Positions 1-12,442 of a DNA stretch of 64,000 nt are shown here, piece after piece (position 1 is the first letter of the stretch; each line of letters begins with the position of its first letter). The translations under genes were made by a program, and so were the position numbers. Source of the stretch: Cladopsammia gracilis (Eukaryota > Cnidaria > Anthozoa > Scleractinia > Dendrophylliidae). The stretch is from the NCBI GenBank assembly GCA_022457155.1, contig JAJGOT010000202.1, positions 58,501 through 122,500 on the forward strand, in the 5' to 3' direction. The notes below the pieces were generated by a model. It saw only the letters and a list, made by a program, of their open reading frames with translations. It did not search any database and had not been told where the DNA came from.

Positions 1-3000
1 TTGAAAAAATTCTCCGAAAAGAAACCTTGCTTTGGCAATCATTTTAATATCTAATGTCAATTTGAAGTGTCAATATTTTTAATGATTTTGCAAGAGAGCT
101 TCAGTTATTGTCAAGTTATTCATTTAACTGGGAAAACCAAATGTAGTTTTCTTGAAAAATTGCTTTGTATCCTTCTGCCAAAGCTCGCTCCCAAAATGTT
201 AACATTTTTATAGTTTAGGCTGTTTGAATTAAAGAGTCTGACGCTCATTTACTTTTTAGCAGTAAATGTTCTTCTTGTTGTATTAAAATAAAACTTCTTG
301 AAATTGCCGACAATTTTGTTTTGGTCTCGCAGGTGCTTAATCGCCACGAAACTTTAAATGAAAAGGTCTGCCTCAATACAATCGGGCAAAGCACATTTGA
401 TGTTTAGATTTCAAATGTAAACAATGTACTTTCTTTCTCCTTTGAAGCGCTTTGTTTTGTATGAGCGAGGTGTGTAATTAATTGAAGAATACGTTTAAGA
501 TTCGCCATTAATGAATAAGGCTCATAAACAGCTACTACAAAGCAAAGAATACAGAATAATTAAAGTAAACAATCTTTAACTCACATATTAAAAAAGATGA
601 ATAGAACAAACACGTTTACTGCACTTTCCAACGGCAAGCAATTTATCACTTTGTGCAAAATTGAAAAGCCAAATTAATCAGAGCATCATAATATGGAAGA
701 GGTCGGTGCTGTTTTTAAACGCCAGCGAGACTAAAATGGCGGGAGCCAAGGTTTTTAATGTGTATGTTTTTTATCTCTCCCATGGTTAACGTAAACTTAA
801 TATTCATATGACTATCTTAACAAAATAAAAGTCTCCACCGAAACTATGACATTTCAAAAGTTGTTTTCATGGAATGCCGTTCAATTTACAACTCGCCTGC
901 AGGAGTTTTATTTGATGATCTGATATTATCAAAGAATTGTACTTAAAAAAATTGTAGGATTAGTTTAATTTGGAAACATAAGAAAATACTTCGTTGACTT
1001 TTCCCTCGGGATACATCCAGCTAAATTATCTGAGTTGTTTATTTTGCCTTTAAAACCCGACCGAAGAAACTGTCGTCAAAATTCTGAAATTAAAGAGAAT
1101 GTTTTAAAAATTTCTAAAAGAATAGCAGTGTTTTTCTTTTACTTGCGCGGAATTATAGTGACCTGTTAAAAGGGGTATCATTTTTTTAAGTTTGGTATGA
1201 AAGATATACATAAGGACATGAATTTTAGCTATCACGTAGGCTCTATTTTCGTTTCGCTTGTTTCCGCGGGAAACGCGAAACGAAAAGGTAAGCGACCTAG
1301 GAAATAAAGGCGCTGCTAAAACTGGGTGTGATCGCCAGTTATCACATAATAAAAAAAATTACTGGATCTCTCCAAAATGCATAAGAGTGTTGCATTTTAA
1401 AAATTTGCTCTGTCTGATGGAAACATAGAAAGCTCGCACGCAAAATTTGTGCTTGTAGAAATCTGCTCTCGCAATTGGAATTTTAGCAAATCTTAGATTT
1501 TAATTTTCCATTCTATACCCCCTACAATGTTGGATATAAACTGTTCACAATAATAACAGCCGAATTGGTTACCTTAAGCCGACATAATACTGACTGTTTA
1601 CTGAGTCCCTGTCGGAGATGCAGAGATAATAAATTTATAGCATTGGTCCTTCATAATAGCTGACCATCGTGCTGTTTCGTATCGGACAACTCACTTGGAC
1701 CCAGAGAGATTGAAATTCATCGGACTCTACTTCAATAATATATAAATAAAATGGAGACTCCGTCGTGCCTCTCGTCTTTTATTAAAATTACGGCCTTGGG
1801 TCTTTCTCTTCAGCGCTGTTCGCAGGTGATCGTATACAACGAGAGTCAACGAGCTTTCACAGTATATTTTACAAGAGAGATATCTTTTGTTTTTCTGTAA
1901 TTTCAAAGTTTATTGCATTTAATTCTTCAAAAGTTTCAGGAAAGTCCAGTTGATGGATTTAACTGTTCACTTTGTAAACCTATTTGGCGTAGTTGGTGAG
2001 TTTTGCTGCTTTAATAAAATTCAGTTTTCAAAACATCAGTTACTATGGCTTAAGAATATAAGATTACCATCAGTTTTCAAAATATCTTATTTGTTCAAAA
2101 AAGTGTTTTCTATCACTTAAGAAGCTCAATTCAATTGTCATGTATCCATTAAGCTATCAAATGTGAGAAACATTGGAGGAATATGGCTACGCGAGATTTT
2201 TGTAATTTTGAGACATAGGTGAGTTTCCATGGCCACTGGTGTCTCTCTTTAAAAGCTTTCACGTGTTTTTCATCCTTATAATTTGAAGTACTGAGTAGGG
2301 AGCCTTATGTTTACTATTTCCATTTCTAAATCTCCCGTTGCCATAATCATATTTCATTCGAAATGGATGACACTACAACCTGAAAGATTGTATTATATTC
2401 TAACTGATGGATGAAAATATTAATATTAAAGTTTATTTTGCTGTTTGCGGCTCAGTGTTAAATTGATACTCGCCGAGTGAGAAATGACCGACATTTTAAC
2501 AGTGAAAATTTTTATCAGAATTAATCATGTGTCTTCTAAGATCATGAAATTTCGCGGATTGTGATTAACTGGTAGAGAAACTTTTCATAGGCGAAGTATC
2601 GGGCCGGGGCGGCCACTGTTTGCAGTGAACGAAGTTTCCTGAAAAATACCACCTTTGTCACTATTCAGTTTCCTACATTTGTTTGTTCCAATGCCACATG
2701 CAAACTGGTCGTGAAATCATCTTATGAGACATCAAATTTAATCGATATTCCAATCAATAGAAAAATATACAAACGAAAAGAAAGGAAATAGCCACTAGGA
2801 TGCTAAGGACAGACGAATGAACAGATCATATGGCCACACAAAAACCGGACAACATTGGAATGACTTTGTAACATTTCTTCGGTGTGACAGTCAAGTTAAA
2901 GCAACTCATAGTACGAAATACGTGGGAATCCAAGGTACTTTGTTACTGACTCAGTGTTACCTGTTGTATGATTTAACTTTATTTATATTAGCAAAAAACG

Positions 3001-3408
3001 CCCAAAGCATGCAGTGAACACTTAACTGTGACCTTTTTACTAGAGTGCCTTTTCTAAATTATCTCAAAGATTTCATGGTTGGACAAAAGATCTTTGTTTA
3101 ATTTTTTCTCCTTCTGTAGAAGTTCGCTTGTTTTTTTTTTTTTTTTTGTTGTGGTCAGAATCGATATTGGAAAACTACATGAACAATGCATGGTTCTATT
3201 CTGATCAACGATATTGACTTACGGAAGTTTCGCTGTTGATTTTAGTTTTATTGAATCTATTGTGGACAAAGAAATGGTGTGGCGAACTTGATCAGTACAA
3301 TATGACACACTCAAGAACCATATGTGCTTAGCATTGTTTATTGGCGGCATCTAAAACGTAATGTTATTAAAAGAATATTGTGCTTACAACAAAGACTCTA
3401 GACTTGCC
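1..3408. other. No gene seen
   Basis: AT-rich sequence with no recognisable coding, RNA or transposon signature except a 41-bp perfect-arm hairpin at 1246-1286 (TTTTCGTTTCGC and its complement around GTTTCCGCGGGAAAC). The 66-residue open frame at 2817-3017 resembles nothing I know. Confidence 0.5.
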
Positions 3409-3882
3409 TTAATCCTTTTACTCGCTCCCAGAGTCAATTATGGAGACATGTCATGTAGTTCTAACTTTTGAGTCTGTGGATGAAATCCTATGGTGTGACC
3501 ATTCAAATGAAACCTCTTCAGCAGTACTTTTGCATCACATTTGTTCTAACTTTTGAGTCTGTTGATGAAATCCTATGGTGTGACCATTCAAATGAAACCT
3601 CTTTAGCAGTACTTTTGCATGGTACCATTTGTTCTAACTGTTGAGTCTGTCGATGAAATCCTATGTTGTGACCATTCAAATGAAACCGGCTCTTTAGCAA
3701 TACTTTTGTATGGTACCATTTGTTCTAACTTTTGAGTCTGTCGATGAAATCCTATGGTGTGACCATTCAAATGAAACCTCTTCAGCAGTACTTTTGCATG
3801 GTACCATTAGTTCTCCGATATCATGATTTCACAACATGAAATTTGGGATTTTTTCTTGAATTTGGATATTTGACATTTTTAA
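3409..3882 (+). repeat. TTAA MITE with four internal ~88-bp tandem units
   Basis: The head TTAATCCTTTTACTCGCTCC and AGAGTCAATTATGGAGACAT is followed by four units beginning GTTCTAACTTTTGAGTCTGT at 3458, 3543, 3631 and 3722 (spacing 85, 88, 91 bp). Each continues with GTGTGACCATTCAAATGAAA and GCAGTACTTTTGCAT. The tail is degraded. Confidence 0.75.
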
Positions 3883-5785
3883 CTCGAGATAAATGGATAT
3901 AGATCATATAGGCACTTTGCTCACGTTGTAGATGCTCTAACTTAAGGAAGTGGTTAAATACTTTTCAGGAAAATACATGTGGTATAAAGAATCGGATCTC
4001 AATGAGTTATTCTTTCACGGTTTGAGCAGACACGAACTGATCGTGAGTCATGTCTGAATCACACTATAGTGCTGTTACTGACAACCTTTGAAGCTGTGTG
4101 GGTGTACTAAAGCGACCGTTTTCAAACAAATTTCATAAAATCTAAACGGTAGGGCAGTCATCCTTGTAGTGCTATTTGTTTTTCAACGTTTCCAAAAAGG
4201 GACAGTTTAGAAATTGTTCTGAATTTGTACTTGTCTCAAAGATTTTTTAGTTAACATGGATTTACAGACAAAGAAAATTGTGCAAATATTTTGAATTGCT
4301 TCCTCAGACCGCAACCGATTCCATTGATTGTCAAGCAAACTGGAGACCAAAAAATGATTAATCAGACACAGACTAGAAAATATTTCGATGTTGCACCAGG
4401 TTTTCTACATTTAAGACATGTTAGACTGTCGTCTGGTGTTCAACGAAATTAATGCATGGAGTTGAGATCTAGAAAAAGAGTGAAAAAAATTTACACTCCC
4501 GGACAAGTGAAACGATAAACATAACTTTAACTTACTGAAAATAAAACATCAGTTTATATTTTTCTATTGTGTAATCTTTTGCTTTCTGTTGTGCGTGACT
4601 GTAGGTGTGTTTTAAGAAAGCTTAGCTTCCTGTGCCTTAAGTCATGGCTAAATCACTTGTATTGGCGGGCAAGATATCTTATAGGCGAAACTTTGTTTAC
4701 AATTCTTATTGCCTCATTAGCATACGCGCCTCATTCTCTAACTGAACTACAAAAAGGGCACAGCACAATCAGCTTTCTCTAGAAATTAAAGCCCGATATA
4801 CTAGATTCTCTTCATCATCAATGCTGTTTTAAGAATTCAAAATTTCACAAAGAATGCATGTATGCCCCATTAGCCTATTATCAATTTTGTCACCCAACGA
4901 TTTTATAGTTTTTTTGATAGCTGGAATTTTCTAAACATTACACGATAAAAGCTTAAGATTGCATAGAAGATTTCTAAGTATTACAAGTTCTTTCAACTTT
5001 TGAAGTCAATTCGTGTTTAGCACGATGCCTCAGTTCTCTGCGTAAATTCGTATGTTAATGAAACGAAATGTAAACAGTGACGTCAGAAAAGATTCGCTTA
5101 TACTGATTTAAATAAACCCTACAGTCATATAATGTGGTTTCAAGTTTTGTTTGGCGTGTCCAATCGTATCAATTGAGCAGTTCTTACCTGTGGTAGACTT
5201 CGTTTGTGAAAATTGAACAGAAATTCGCTTTGGCACTCTTGTAGTTAGACATACTGAGTCATAATGTTCCTTAGCACTAATTTTAAGTACACTCACGTTC
5301 CCTTCGTGTTGCGGTCAAAAAATAAACAAACAAAGCGCGCAATCTACTATTTTTATTACACCTTTGGTTAACGAGGAAACAATGCTAAAACCACAAACAA
5401 TCAAGAAGATATAGGTCACGCGATAGGAGGATCACGTAGGAAGCTATGTAAAATTCCCTTTATCTTTGCGACGAAAACATGTTCATTTAGCCTGGTCTTT
5501 CTAACCTGTTTCAGTGCATTTTTTTTTCTCTGCGCGCCACCTATCCTTCGCTCTCCACTATTTGAACGCCTGGAACAGGCGACGTCTTTCAGTCATTTCC
5601 ACTCATCAAGCTTATCTCTAAAATACCAGAGATACTATCAGTTTTTACCTCCCCGCCCCCCCCCCCCCCCCCCACCTCAAATTAACACAACCCCTGCTAT
5701 CTCCCGCCCTTCAAATACCTGATACATAAAAGAAAGTTGACGTTTTCAGACTCCCCCTGAGGGTTGTCTCTACTCCTTCAAGGTA
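3883..5785. other. No gene seen; C run at 5650-5673
   Basis: Short open frames only, with no recognised motifs. A homopolymer C tract lies shortly before the pogo-like element. Confidence 0.45.
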
Positions 5786-6605
5786 CAGACAACTCCCGCC
5801 TTGTGGACACCTCGCTATTACGGACACCCCGCTCAGTACGGACAGCAGCTGAATCCCCGGCGAAAGTTACAGACGTTTGACTGAAACAAACTCCCGCTAT
5901 TACGGACTCTCGCTATTACGGACTTACGGACACTTTATTCGGTCCCAACGTCACAATCTTATTGTTTTCTCTCGTTATAGCGGTCACCGAGCAGCATCTT
6001 GGAATATTTGCACAAGTCTATTTTTTCTCCTTTTTGAAACTGTCTTTGTCTTATTTAGTCTCCTTGGCGACAAAGTGGGGGAAGTTGTAATTCAAAGGAG
6101 AAGTACACAGAGCCGATTGGAACGATATTTTAAAACAATGTGATAGCTGATGCAATCAATAGCTGATGTTCAGGTTTTTCCTTAAAAATATTTTTTTTTA
6201 GAAAGGTAAATTACTATACTTTAGTACAATAGGAAACCATAACGATGCATGTGTGGACATTGCTGCAACATACGATGATTGTTGTTTACGTACTCAGAAG
6301 AACTACTGTACACAAAGGGTACGTAACGTCTGTTCTGTTAAGTTCTGTTCTGTTTGTAAATAAAGTTTTGACGCTCTTTACGTGGGACAATGGGTCTGAA
6401 AAAGGTACTGAAGTTAATGAAAAATGAACACACATGTGACCCCCTACTGTAAATATGGTTTAAAATAAAAAAAATTATCGCATCCCGCTATTACGGACTC
6501 TCGCTATTACGGACACCAGAAGCTTATCACGTAGAACTCAGTTATGAGCTTCTGCGGACACCAAATCGCGGTCCCGAGGGTGTCCGCTATAACGGGAGTT
6601 GACTG
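5786..6605. mobile_element. pogo-like element, non-autonomous
   Basis: The left end CAGACAACTCCCGCCTTGTG and right end CGGGAGTTGACTG are inverted copies flanked by TA (5784-5785 and 6606-6607). Sub-terminal repeats of CGCTATTACGGACAC occur on both sides. Open frames inside (for example 5877-6143) do not resemble transposase. Confidence 0.75.
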
Positions 6606-6954
6606 TATGACAATTTCATCAGCCAGCCAAAAACTCCGTCTTACTATGTCACAGGCTGATAAGATAAGCTTACAGATCCATAGACTCAAAAATTAAGCGG
6701 ACACCTTGTAGAGAATCATAAAGAGCACCACTGATAGCTTTCATTTGAACGGTCACAATGTTTTAGGAATTCAGTCCACAGAATCGAAAGTAGGAAATGA
6801 ATCAGTGTACAACACAATGAACAGTACCACAGAGAAGTACTGCACAGGAAATTTCATTTAAGATGTCCGGCATCCGATCCACAGAATCTAAAGTTAGTGT
6901 CCATGGTTGCATTTTGGCTTTCAGTTTGAGCTTTCCTGTCTTGTTTATTATGCT

Positions 6955-7400
6955 GTACAAGGTGGTTCTTACTTTTGAGTATGTGGATGAGATTTTAAAT
7001 TGTGACCATTCAAATGAAAGCTATTGAGCAGTTCTTTCCTATGGTGCTGTTTATTATGCTGTACAAGGTGGTTCTAACTTTTGAGTCTGTGGATGAGATC
7101 CTAAAGTGTGACCATTCAAATGAAAGCTACTGAGCAGTACTTTCCTGTGGTGTTGTTTATTATGCTGTACAAGGTGGTTCTAACTTTTGAGTCTGTGGAT
7201 GAGATCCTAAAGTGTGACCATTCAAATGAAAGCTACTGAGCAGTACTTTCCTGTGGTACTGTTTATTATGCTGTACATGGTGGTTCTAACTTTTGAGTCT
7301 ATGGATGAAATCCTAAAGTGTGACCATTCAAATGAAAGCTATTGAGCAGTACTTTCCTGTGGTGCTGTTTATTATGCGGTACAAGGTGGTTCTAACTTTT
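6955..7400 (+). repeat. 106-bp tandem repeat array, left arm
   Basis: GTACAAGGTGGTTCTAACTT recurs at 6955, 7061, 7167, 7273 and 7379: exactly 106 bp each time, with few mismatches. The core (CTTTTGAGTCTGTGGATGA and GTGACCATTCAAATGAAA) is shared with the TTAA MITE family. A unit in the opposite orientation lies at about 6717-6790. Confidence 0.85.
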
Positions 7401-7569
7401 AAGTAAAAAGCAAAGGACCGCGAACTAAAATGTTGCTGGTGTACAAAGGATCTAGAGAAGATCTAGTAAGCCAAAAGTAAGAATACAAATAAAGTAAGCA
7501 AGTCTTATACTACGTAAAACATTTAACGCGACAACTACATGATAGAACACAAACTAAAAGCCAAAATGC

Positions 7570-7845
7570 AACCGTGAAGAGCTATTTCGATCTGGTTGGG
7601 TCTCGTCAGCAAGGTGTGGCAGCAAAATTAAAGATAGAAAACCAGCCGGCGAACGCGGCCAATTGTCTACCAAATTGCACGTGGTGATGACCTCAGAGTG
7701 AGTTGGCAAACATTTGAATTTGAGCTCATCTGAGGTCATCACCACGTGCAATTTAGTAGACAATTGGAGTTCGCCCTGGTTTTTCTATCTTTTTGCTGCT
7801 AAACCGTGCTAACGATACCCAACCAGGTCGAAACAGCTGCTGCTC
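7570..7845. repeat. Central palindrome between two repeat arrays
   Basis: The arms TCGATCTGGTTGGGT and its complement (ACCCAACCAGGTCGA) enclose inner arms AATTGCACGTGGTGATGACC and its perfect complement around 7672-7755. This is the axis of the larger structure spanning 6.95-8.4 kb. Confidence 0.75.
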
Positions 7846-7849
7846 AGTA

Positions 7850-8390
7850 GCTTTCATTTGAATGGTCGCACTGTATGATTTCATCCACAGACTCAAAAGA
7901 AGTTAGAACCACCTTGTGCAGCATGATAAACAGCACAGGAAAGCATCAGTGCTTAATAGCTTTCATTTGAATGGTCACACTTTAGCATTTCATCCATAGA
8001 CTCAAAAGCTAGAACCACCTTGTACAGCATAATAAACAGTACCACAGGAAAGTACTGCTCAATATCTTTCATATGAATGGTCACACTTTAGGATTTCATC
8101 CACAGACTCAAAAGTTAGAACCACCTTGTGCAGCATGATAAACAGCACCACAGGAAAGTACTGCTCAATAGCTTTCATTTGAATGGTCACACTTTAGGAT
8201 TTTATCCACAGACTCAAAAGTTAGAACCACCTTGTACGGCATAATAAACAGCACCACAGGAAAGTGCTGCTCAGTAGCTTCCATTTGAATGGTCACACTT
8301 TAGGATTTTATCCACAGACTCAAAAGTTAGAACCACCTTGTACGGCATAATAAACAGCACCACAGGAAAGTGCTGCTCAATAGCTTTGAT
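7850..8390 (-). repeat. 106-bp tandem repeat array, right (inverted) arm
   Basis: About five copies lie in reverse orientation to the left arm, each with TAGCTTTCATTTGAATGGTC, then CCACAGACTCAAAAGTTAGA and CCACCTTGTACAGCATAAT. With the left arm this makes a palindrome of roughly 1.4 kb. Confidence 0.85.
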
Positions 8391-8399
8391 TTGTGTGTT

Positions 8400-9611
8400 T
8401 ACTCATTTAGAATATCATCCATACAGAGACGTAAAAGCTATAGAGCCATATTGTGCAAAAGATCACAAAAAAAAAACACGTCTTCTGATAACAAGTTTAT
8501 TTTATTGCTACTGGCAGTTGAGCTGAATGCAACTTAACACTATACATATATGAGCATGTAAATTTTATAAAACGTTCCGACACAGTTATTTAGTTAAGCT
8601 TTTAAGTCGAATTATAATAGAATCAATACAAAAACAGCAACTACTTCAGTTTATGTTCGCTCAGAGAAAACCCATTAACTGCCATACATATAACATATAA
8701 ATTGTTTTTCTTCAAAGCGCAAAATGTCTCGACGAAAATCCTCTTTAATACTTCTCGAGAAGGTACCAGATTCGTTTATCTCCCTGTCTGGGAATCCGGA
8801 CGAAGTAGTAATCATTTCTTTGCCGTTTTCCACGAGACCATTGTTTTAATTATGAGAGCAATACAAAATGTCAGTGGGCCATCAATTTCAGTGACGTGAA
8901 TAATGTCAAAAAATGGCCACAAGATTCGACCTGGACAATAATCTTCTTTTTTACAGTGTTTTAACTAAAATATAAAATAAGTGCCCACTTTTTATGATTT
9001 TATCACTGATTACTGTGCACTTAGAATTCTATAGATATTTTCTAGATTTTGTATAGAAATAATATTCCGTATGTATGCGCATGCCTACAAAAATCAGGGT
9101 GCAGATTCCCTGAAGACAAATTCCATGCGGAGGTACCAGACCTCGCGCATTTTGTCGACCTATACTTTTTATATATAAAACCGTTTTTGTATTACTTAAC
9201 CAAGTGAATAGTACTGACCTATACTTCAATATTCAGATAAGAAAAAACCTAACTTACTTTCTATTACTTTATTTTGTTAACCCATAAGTTGAGTTTTTGT
9301 TCCCCAGTCTTTTCAGTTAATATAATTCTGTTAGAAAGCCTGTTTTCTTTATACAAAAGGAGAATAAGTTATAACTTTAAGCTATTCAATTGCTTTAGGC
9401 TCTTGATGGCTTCAATAACGAGACTAAAGAATCGCAAACTACAAAACTTTCAACTTTCATTCCCAAAGCATGTCTCATATATGTATCTACCTTTGAAGCA
9501 GAGGTTTAATTTCTTTCTAGGGTATGCTTATTATATTTCATTTGTCAGAACTGGTCAGCCAGGCCGGTCAGTTTGTAACAAGCTTGAGAAGGTGGCTTTT
9601 TGAAGGCCCGT
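8400..9611. other. No gene seen
   Basis: Open frames of 65-109 residues (8702-8899 plus, 9274-9603 plus) lack motifs, splice context or recognisable family features. Confidence 0.4.
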
Positions 9612-9866
9612 TGTCTCGCTTTGAGGGTATCATTTTAAGAGGGCGGTTTTCAATCGTGTGTCGAAAGTAATTTGCAGTTGCTTTAGTTTCGTATTGCTAC
9701 GCTTTGTGATTGCGCTATTTTGTCAACCAATCGGCAGTAAAACCAATACCAAATGTTGGTTGATCACAAAACGTTTTCCCGCGCTTGGCTCTGGCTTCAT
9801 GTATATGCTTCAAGATCTGATTGGACAGAGTTATTTCTTTGGTTTTGGTTTTAAGACAATAAGTTG
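9612..9866 (+). repeat. Dispersed repeat, pair with 46.6 kb
   Basis: GAAAGTAATTTGCAGTTGCTT, then TATTGCTACGCTTTGTGATTG, AACCAATCGGCAGTAAAACC and GTTTTCCCGCGCTTGG are also present, inverted, at 46635-46790. Class unknown. Confidence 0.6.
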
Positions 9867-10381
9867 AAACCCGCTGTAATTAGCACAAAACAATACCCAA
9901 GCCTAATGAAATAGTCCCACTTCAATCCTAACTGGCTGATCGCAAAGCAAGGAACAAAACATAATAGTCTTGACCCAGAGTAAGATGCAAAAATGTTGAT
10001 ACATCTATGGAAATGAACCTGTCCTTGGACGTCAGTTGGTAGAATGGTAGATTAATGTTGCAATCGCCCCGAAACCTACAGCTGCAAGACAAACTTTTTT
10101 CCACCATAATTTTTCTCTCTCTTCGTTTGCATCGCCAAAGGTCTGGTTAAAAGCTTCCTGTTAAACGAAAAAGGGGCAACAACTCTTATTTCTTGAAACA
10201 ATATTTAGCTCATTTAAAGGGGTAACGTTACGGAAATTTTATCGAATTTGGTCAAAACTGCACAAATTTTTAAGTAAGAACCTTTACTAAAAAAATTAAT
10301 CAAGTGATTACTCAAAGAAAGAACAAATCTTAATTTGACATTTGTTTCTTTTGCGTTTTCTCCGAGACACTGACGGACAAC

Positions 10382-10933
10382 TTAAAGTGCAACTAACCCC
10401 CAATAATGTTTTTCGCCAAACGAAATCTCCTAATTGTCCTGATTACCTGTGCATTTTTCCTTGATTTTTTATAATTTTTTAAAGTTTCAAATTTTGGCGG
10501 TTCTTTCGGCCAGTACCGAGCAATGTGAAGAATGGGTCCGAGTTTTGTTTGGACGTCTTGTGACGGCATCGAAGGAGATTGATTTTCATGATGCGAAGAG
10601 CAAAGGAACTGTAGGCAAACACAAAAAGGCATCGGAGTGCACAAAATCCCTTTTTTGGCTTTTGAGTACCATTCGCGTTAAAATGCCTTCTCCTTTGTCG
10701 CTTCACGGTGATATGCTTATGAGAATGCAGCAAATGGTCTCCTTCGATGACGTCACAGCAACGTTCGTACCCAGCTCCTACAAATGCTCGGTAATGGGGC
10801 AGAAGCACCTAACTTCAAACAGCTGTAGAAACGCTGGGATTTTATCAATTACGATAATTTTTTCGCGCAAGTAATCAGGACAAACAGGAGATTTTATTTA
10901 GTGAAAGAAACATTTGGGGTTAGTTCACTTTAA
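10382..10933. mobile_element. TTAA-flanked MITE with long imperfect arms
   Basis: The left end TTAAAGTGCAACTAACCCCC and right end GGGGTTAGTTCACTTTAA are inverted; the arms continue for over 200 bp (for example CTCCTAATTGTCCTGATTAC and its counterpart at 10874). Long open frames on both strands here (10449-10874 plus, 10479-10808 minus) are products of the palindrome, not genes. Confidence 0.8.
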
Positions 10934-10937
10934 AAGA

Positions 10938-11417
10938 ACTGGCCAATTTTTTCAAGTTACAATCCATTTCCATCCTGGCCATCTGCAGCCAAAAGCAATC
11001 AAGGTTAGTTTCTGTGCACTGATAGAAAAATCGTCCACAAAACTGGACCATTATCTTTTAGTTTCCATTCAGATACAAACATGTTTTTTTTTTTTTTCAA
11101 AGTGATGATAAAAGTACGTGGCATTGCCCATTTAACGCATAATTGTAAACCAAAAAGGGTGGTGGGAATGAAAGGGAAGATCAACTAAGGATACCACCGA
11201 ATTCATATTAGAAGACGGGAAACTCGTTCACAGGGGATTCCGTCTGACAGAATATACTACTGTGGTCTAATGTGAATTTTAAGGGGTTATGTCAAAAGCC
11301 ATAATGTTCCAGTTTTGTTCTAAATCTCTCTACCAAATCTCTAAGAGTAAACATAAGTGTCTCGGGCTGCAGATGGCCAGGATGGAAATGGATTGCAACT
11401 TGAAAAAAAGGCCAATT
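10938..11417. mobile_element. Inverted-repeat element
   Basis: The arms TTCAAGTTACAATCCATTTC, CATCCTGGCCATCTGCAG (left) and CTGCAGATGGCCAGGATGG, ATGGATTGCAACTTGAA (right) match in inverse order over about 50 bp. It abuts the preceding MITE. Confidence 0.7.
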
Positions 11418-11558
11418 TTTTTCAAGTTTATCGCCCGTTATGTCTTGAAAAACTCGCTAAAACTATTATTACGGCTTATTCTCTCTTCGAAAATTCACTT
11501 GATATCTTGGTCTTGTTGTTCTATAAGCATTTCGTGTATGAAAAAGGTAATTATTTGC

Positions 11559-11717
11559 AATAGGTCTTTATCACACCGCGGCCATGTTGACTCCCCGGAG
11601 AATAAAATGCTTTGTTTTTGCCCGCCCAGCCTCGCAGTGAAAAAAATGAAAACGAGGTTGGGCGGGCAAAAATCTTTTGTTTTTATACAAAATGGCAGGG
11701 CGTGATAAAGGCCTATT
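11559..11717. mobile_element. Short inverted-repeat element
   Basis: The outer arms AATAGGTCTTTATCAC and GTGATAAAGGCCTATT and an inner pair TTTGCCCGCCCAGCCTCG and CGAGGTTGGGCGGGCAAA give a two-step hairpin. Confidence 0.65.
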
Positions 11718-12442
11718 TGGGGCAGGTTTGGCCCCAAAATGTCACAATTTCCATAAGGACGGTAAAATAGAAATTGAAGACGGTAAAGGTGAGACGGGTA
11801 AATGAATTAGAGACGTAGGAAAGAAGGACCAGTGTGACGCCAGGTAGGTTATCATTTCTACCTCAGAAGAAATTGCTGATGGATTTCTGGCTGTAGTTCC
11901 AGTTTTGTAGCAAACAAAACATCCGCCTTGATTTTCATCTCGTTTAATGTGAATTTAAGAAGGTTTTCCGTCTAGTAAGACAAGTTTTTCGCCTGATGTC
12001 TAGTTATAGACGCTGGGAAAATAGACGGATTAATTAGGAACTCGGTCTTCACTGGATTCATATTACACGAGTTTTTCTTCATTTATTAAAGCACGAGGAC
12101 ACTGTAGCCAGACTTTCTTGACAGACAAGGCAAAACGTTAGTTATAGTGGGAAGGAATTGAATGAATGTCTGTTTGCCAACAAATCTCAGTAACCTTAGT
12201 GACCAACGATTATACCCTCAAGCATAATAAGGCTCCCCAGACCCTTTCCTTTCGCTTTTAAACTTTCCACTTATCTCAAAGATTTTTAAAGGACTACTTT
12301 CCAAATCAGATGACGGAAAATGTAAAAACTCGTGTGATTTAGATGAGGCTAGCGTCTCGTCTTGCCTCATACTAGCTAGGACCCAGTAAGAATTCTCTAA
12401 AACACTAGCGCCGGTTATTTAAACGAACGGTTTAGACGATGT

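Noticed and set aside
3458..8390. Regular repeats that could suggest a CRISPR array
   Set aside because: The 85-106 bp units are contiguous with no unique spacers, and everything else in the window is eukaryotic.
9274..9603. 109-residue plus-strand frame
   Set aside because: No motif, no codon bias visible by eye, no splice or promoter context.
10449..10874. 141-residue open frame with a 109-residue frame opposite it
   Set aside because: Both lie in the long arms of an inverted-repeat element. Their similarity to each other comes from the palindrome. No zinc-finger or other motif survives inspection.
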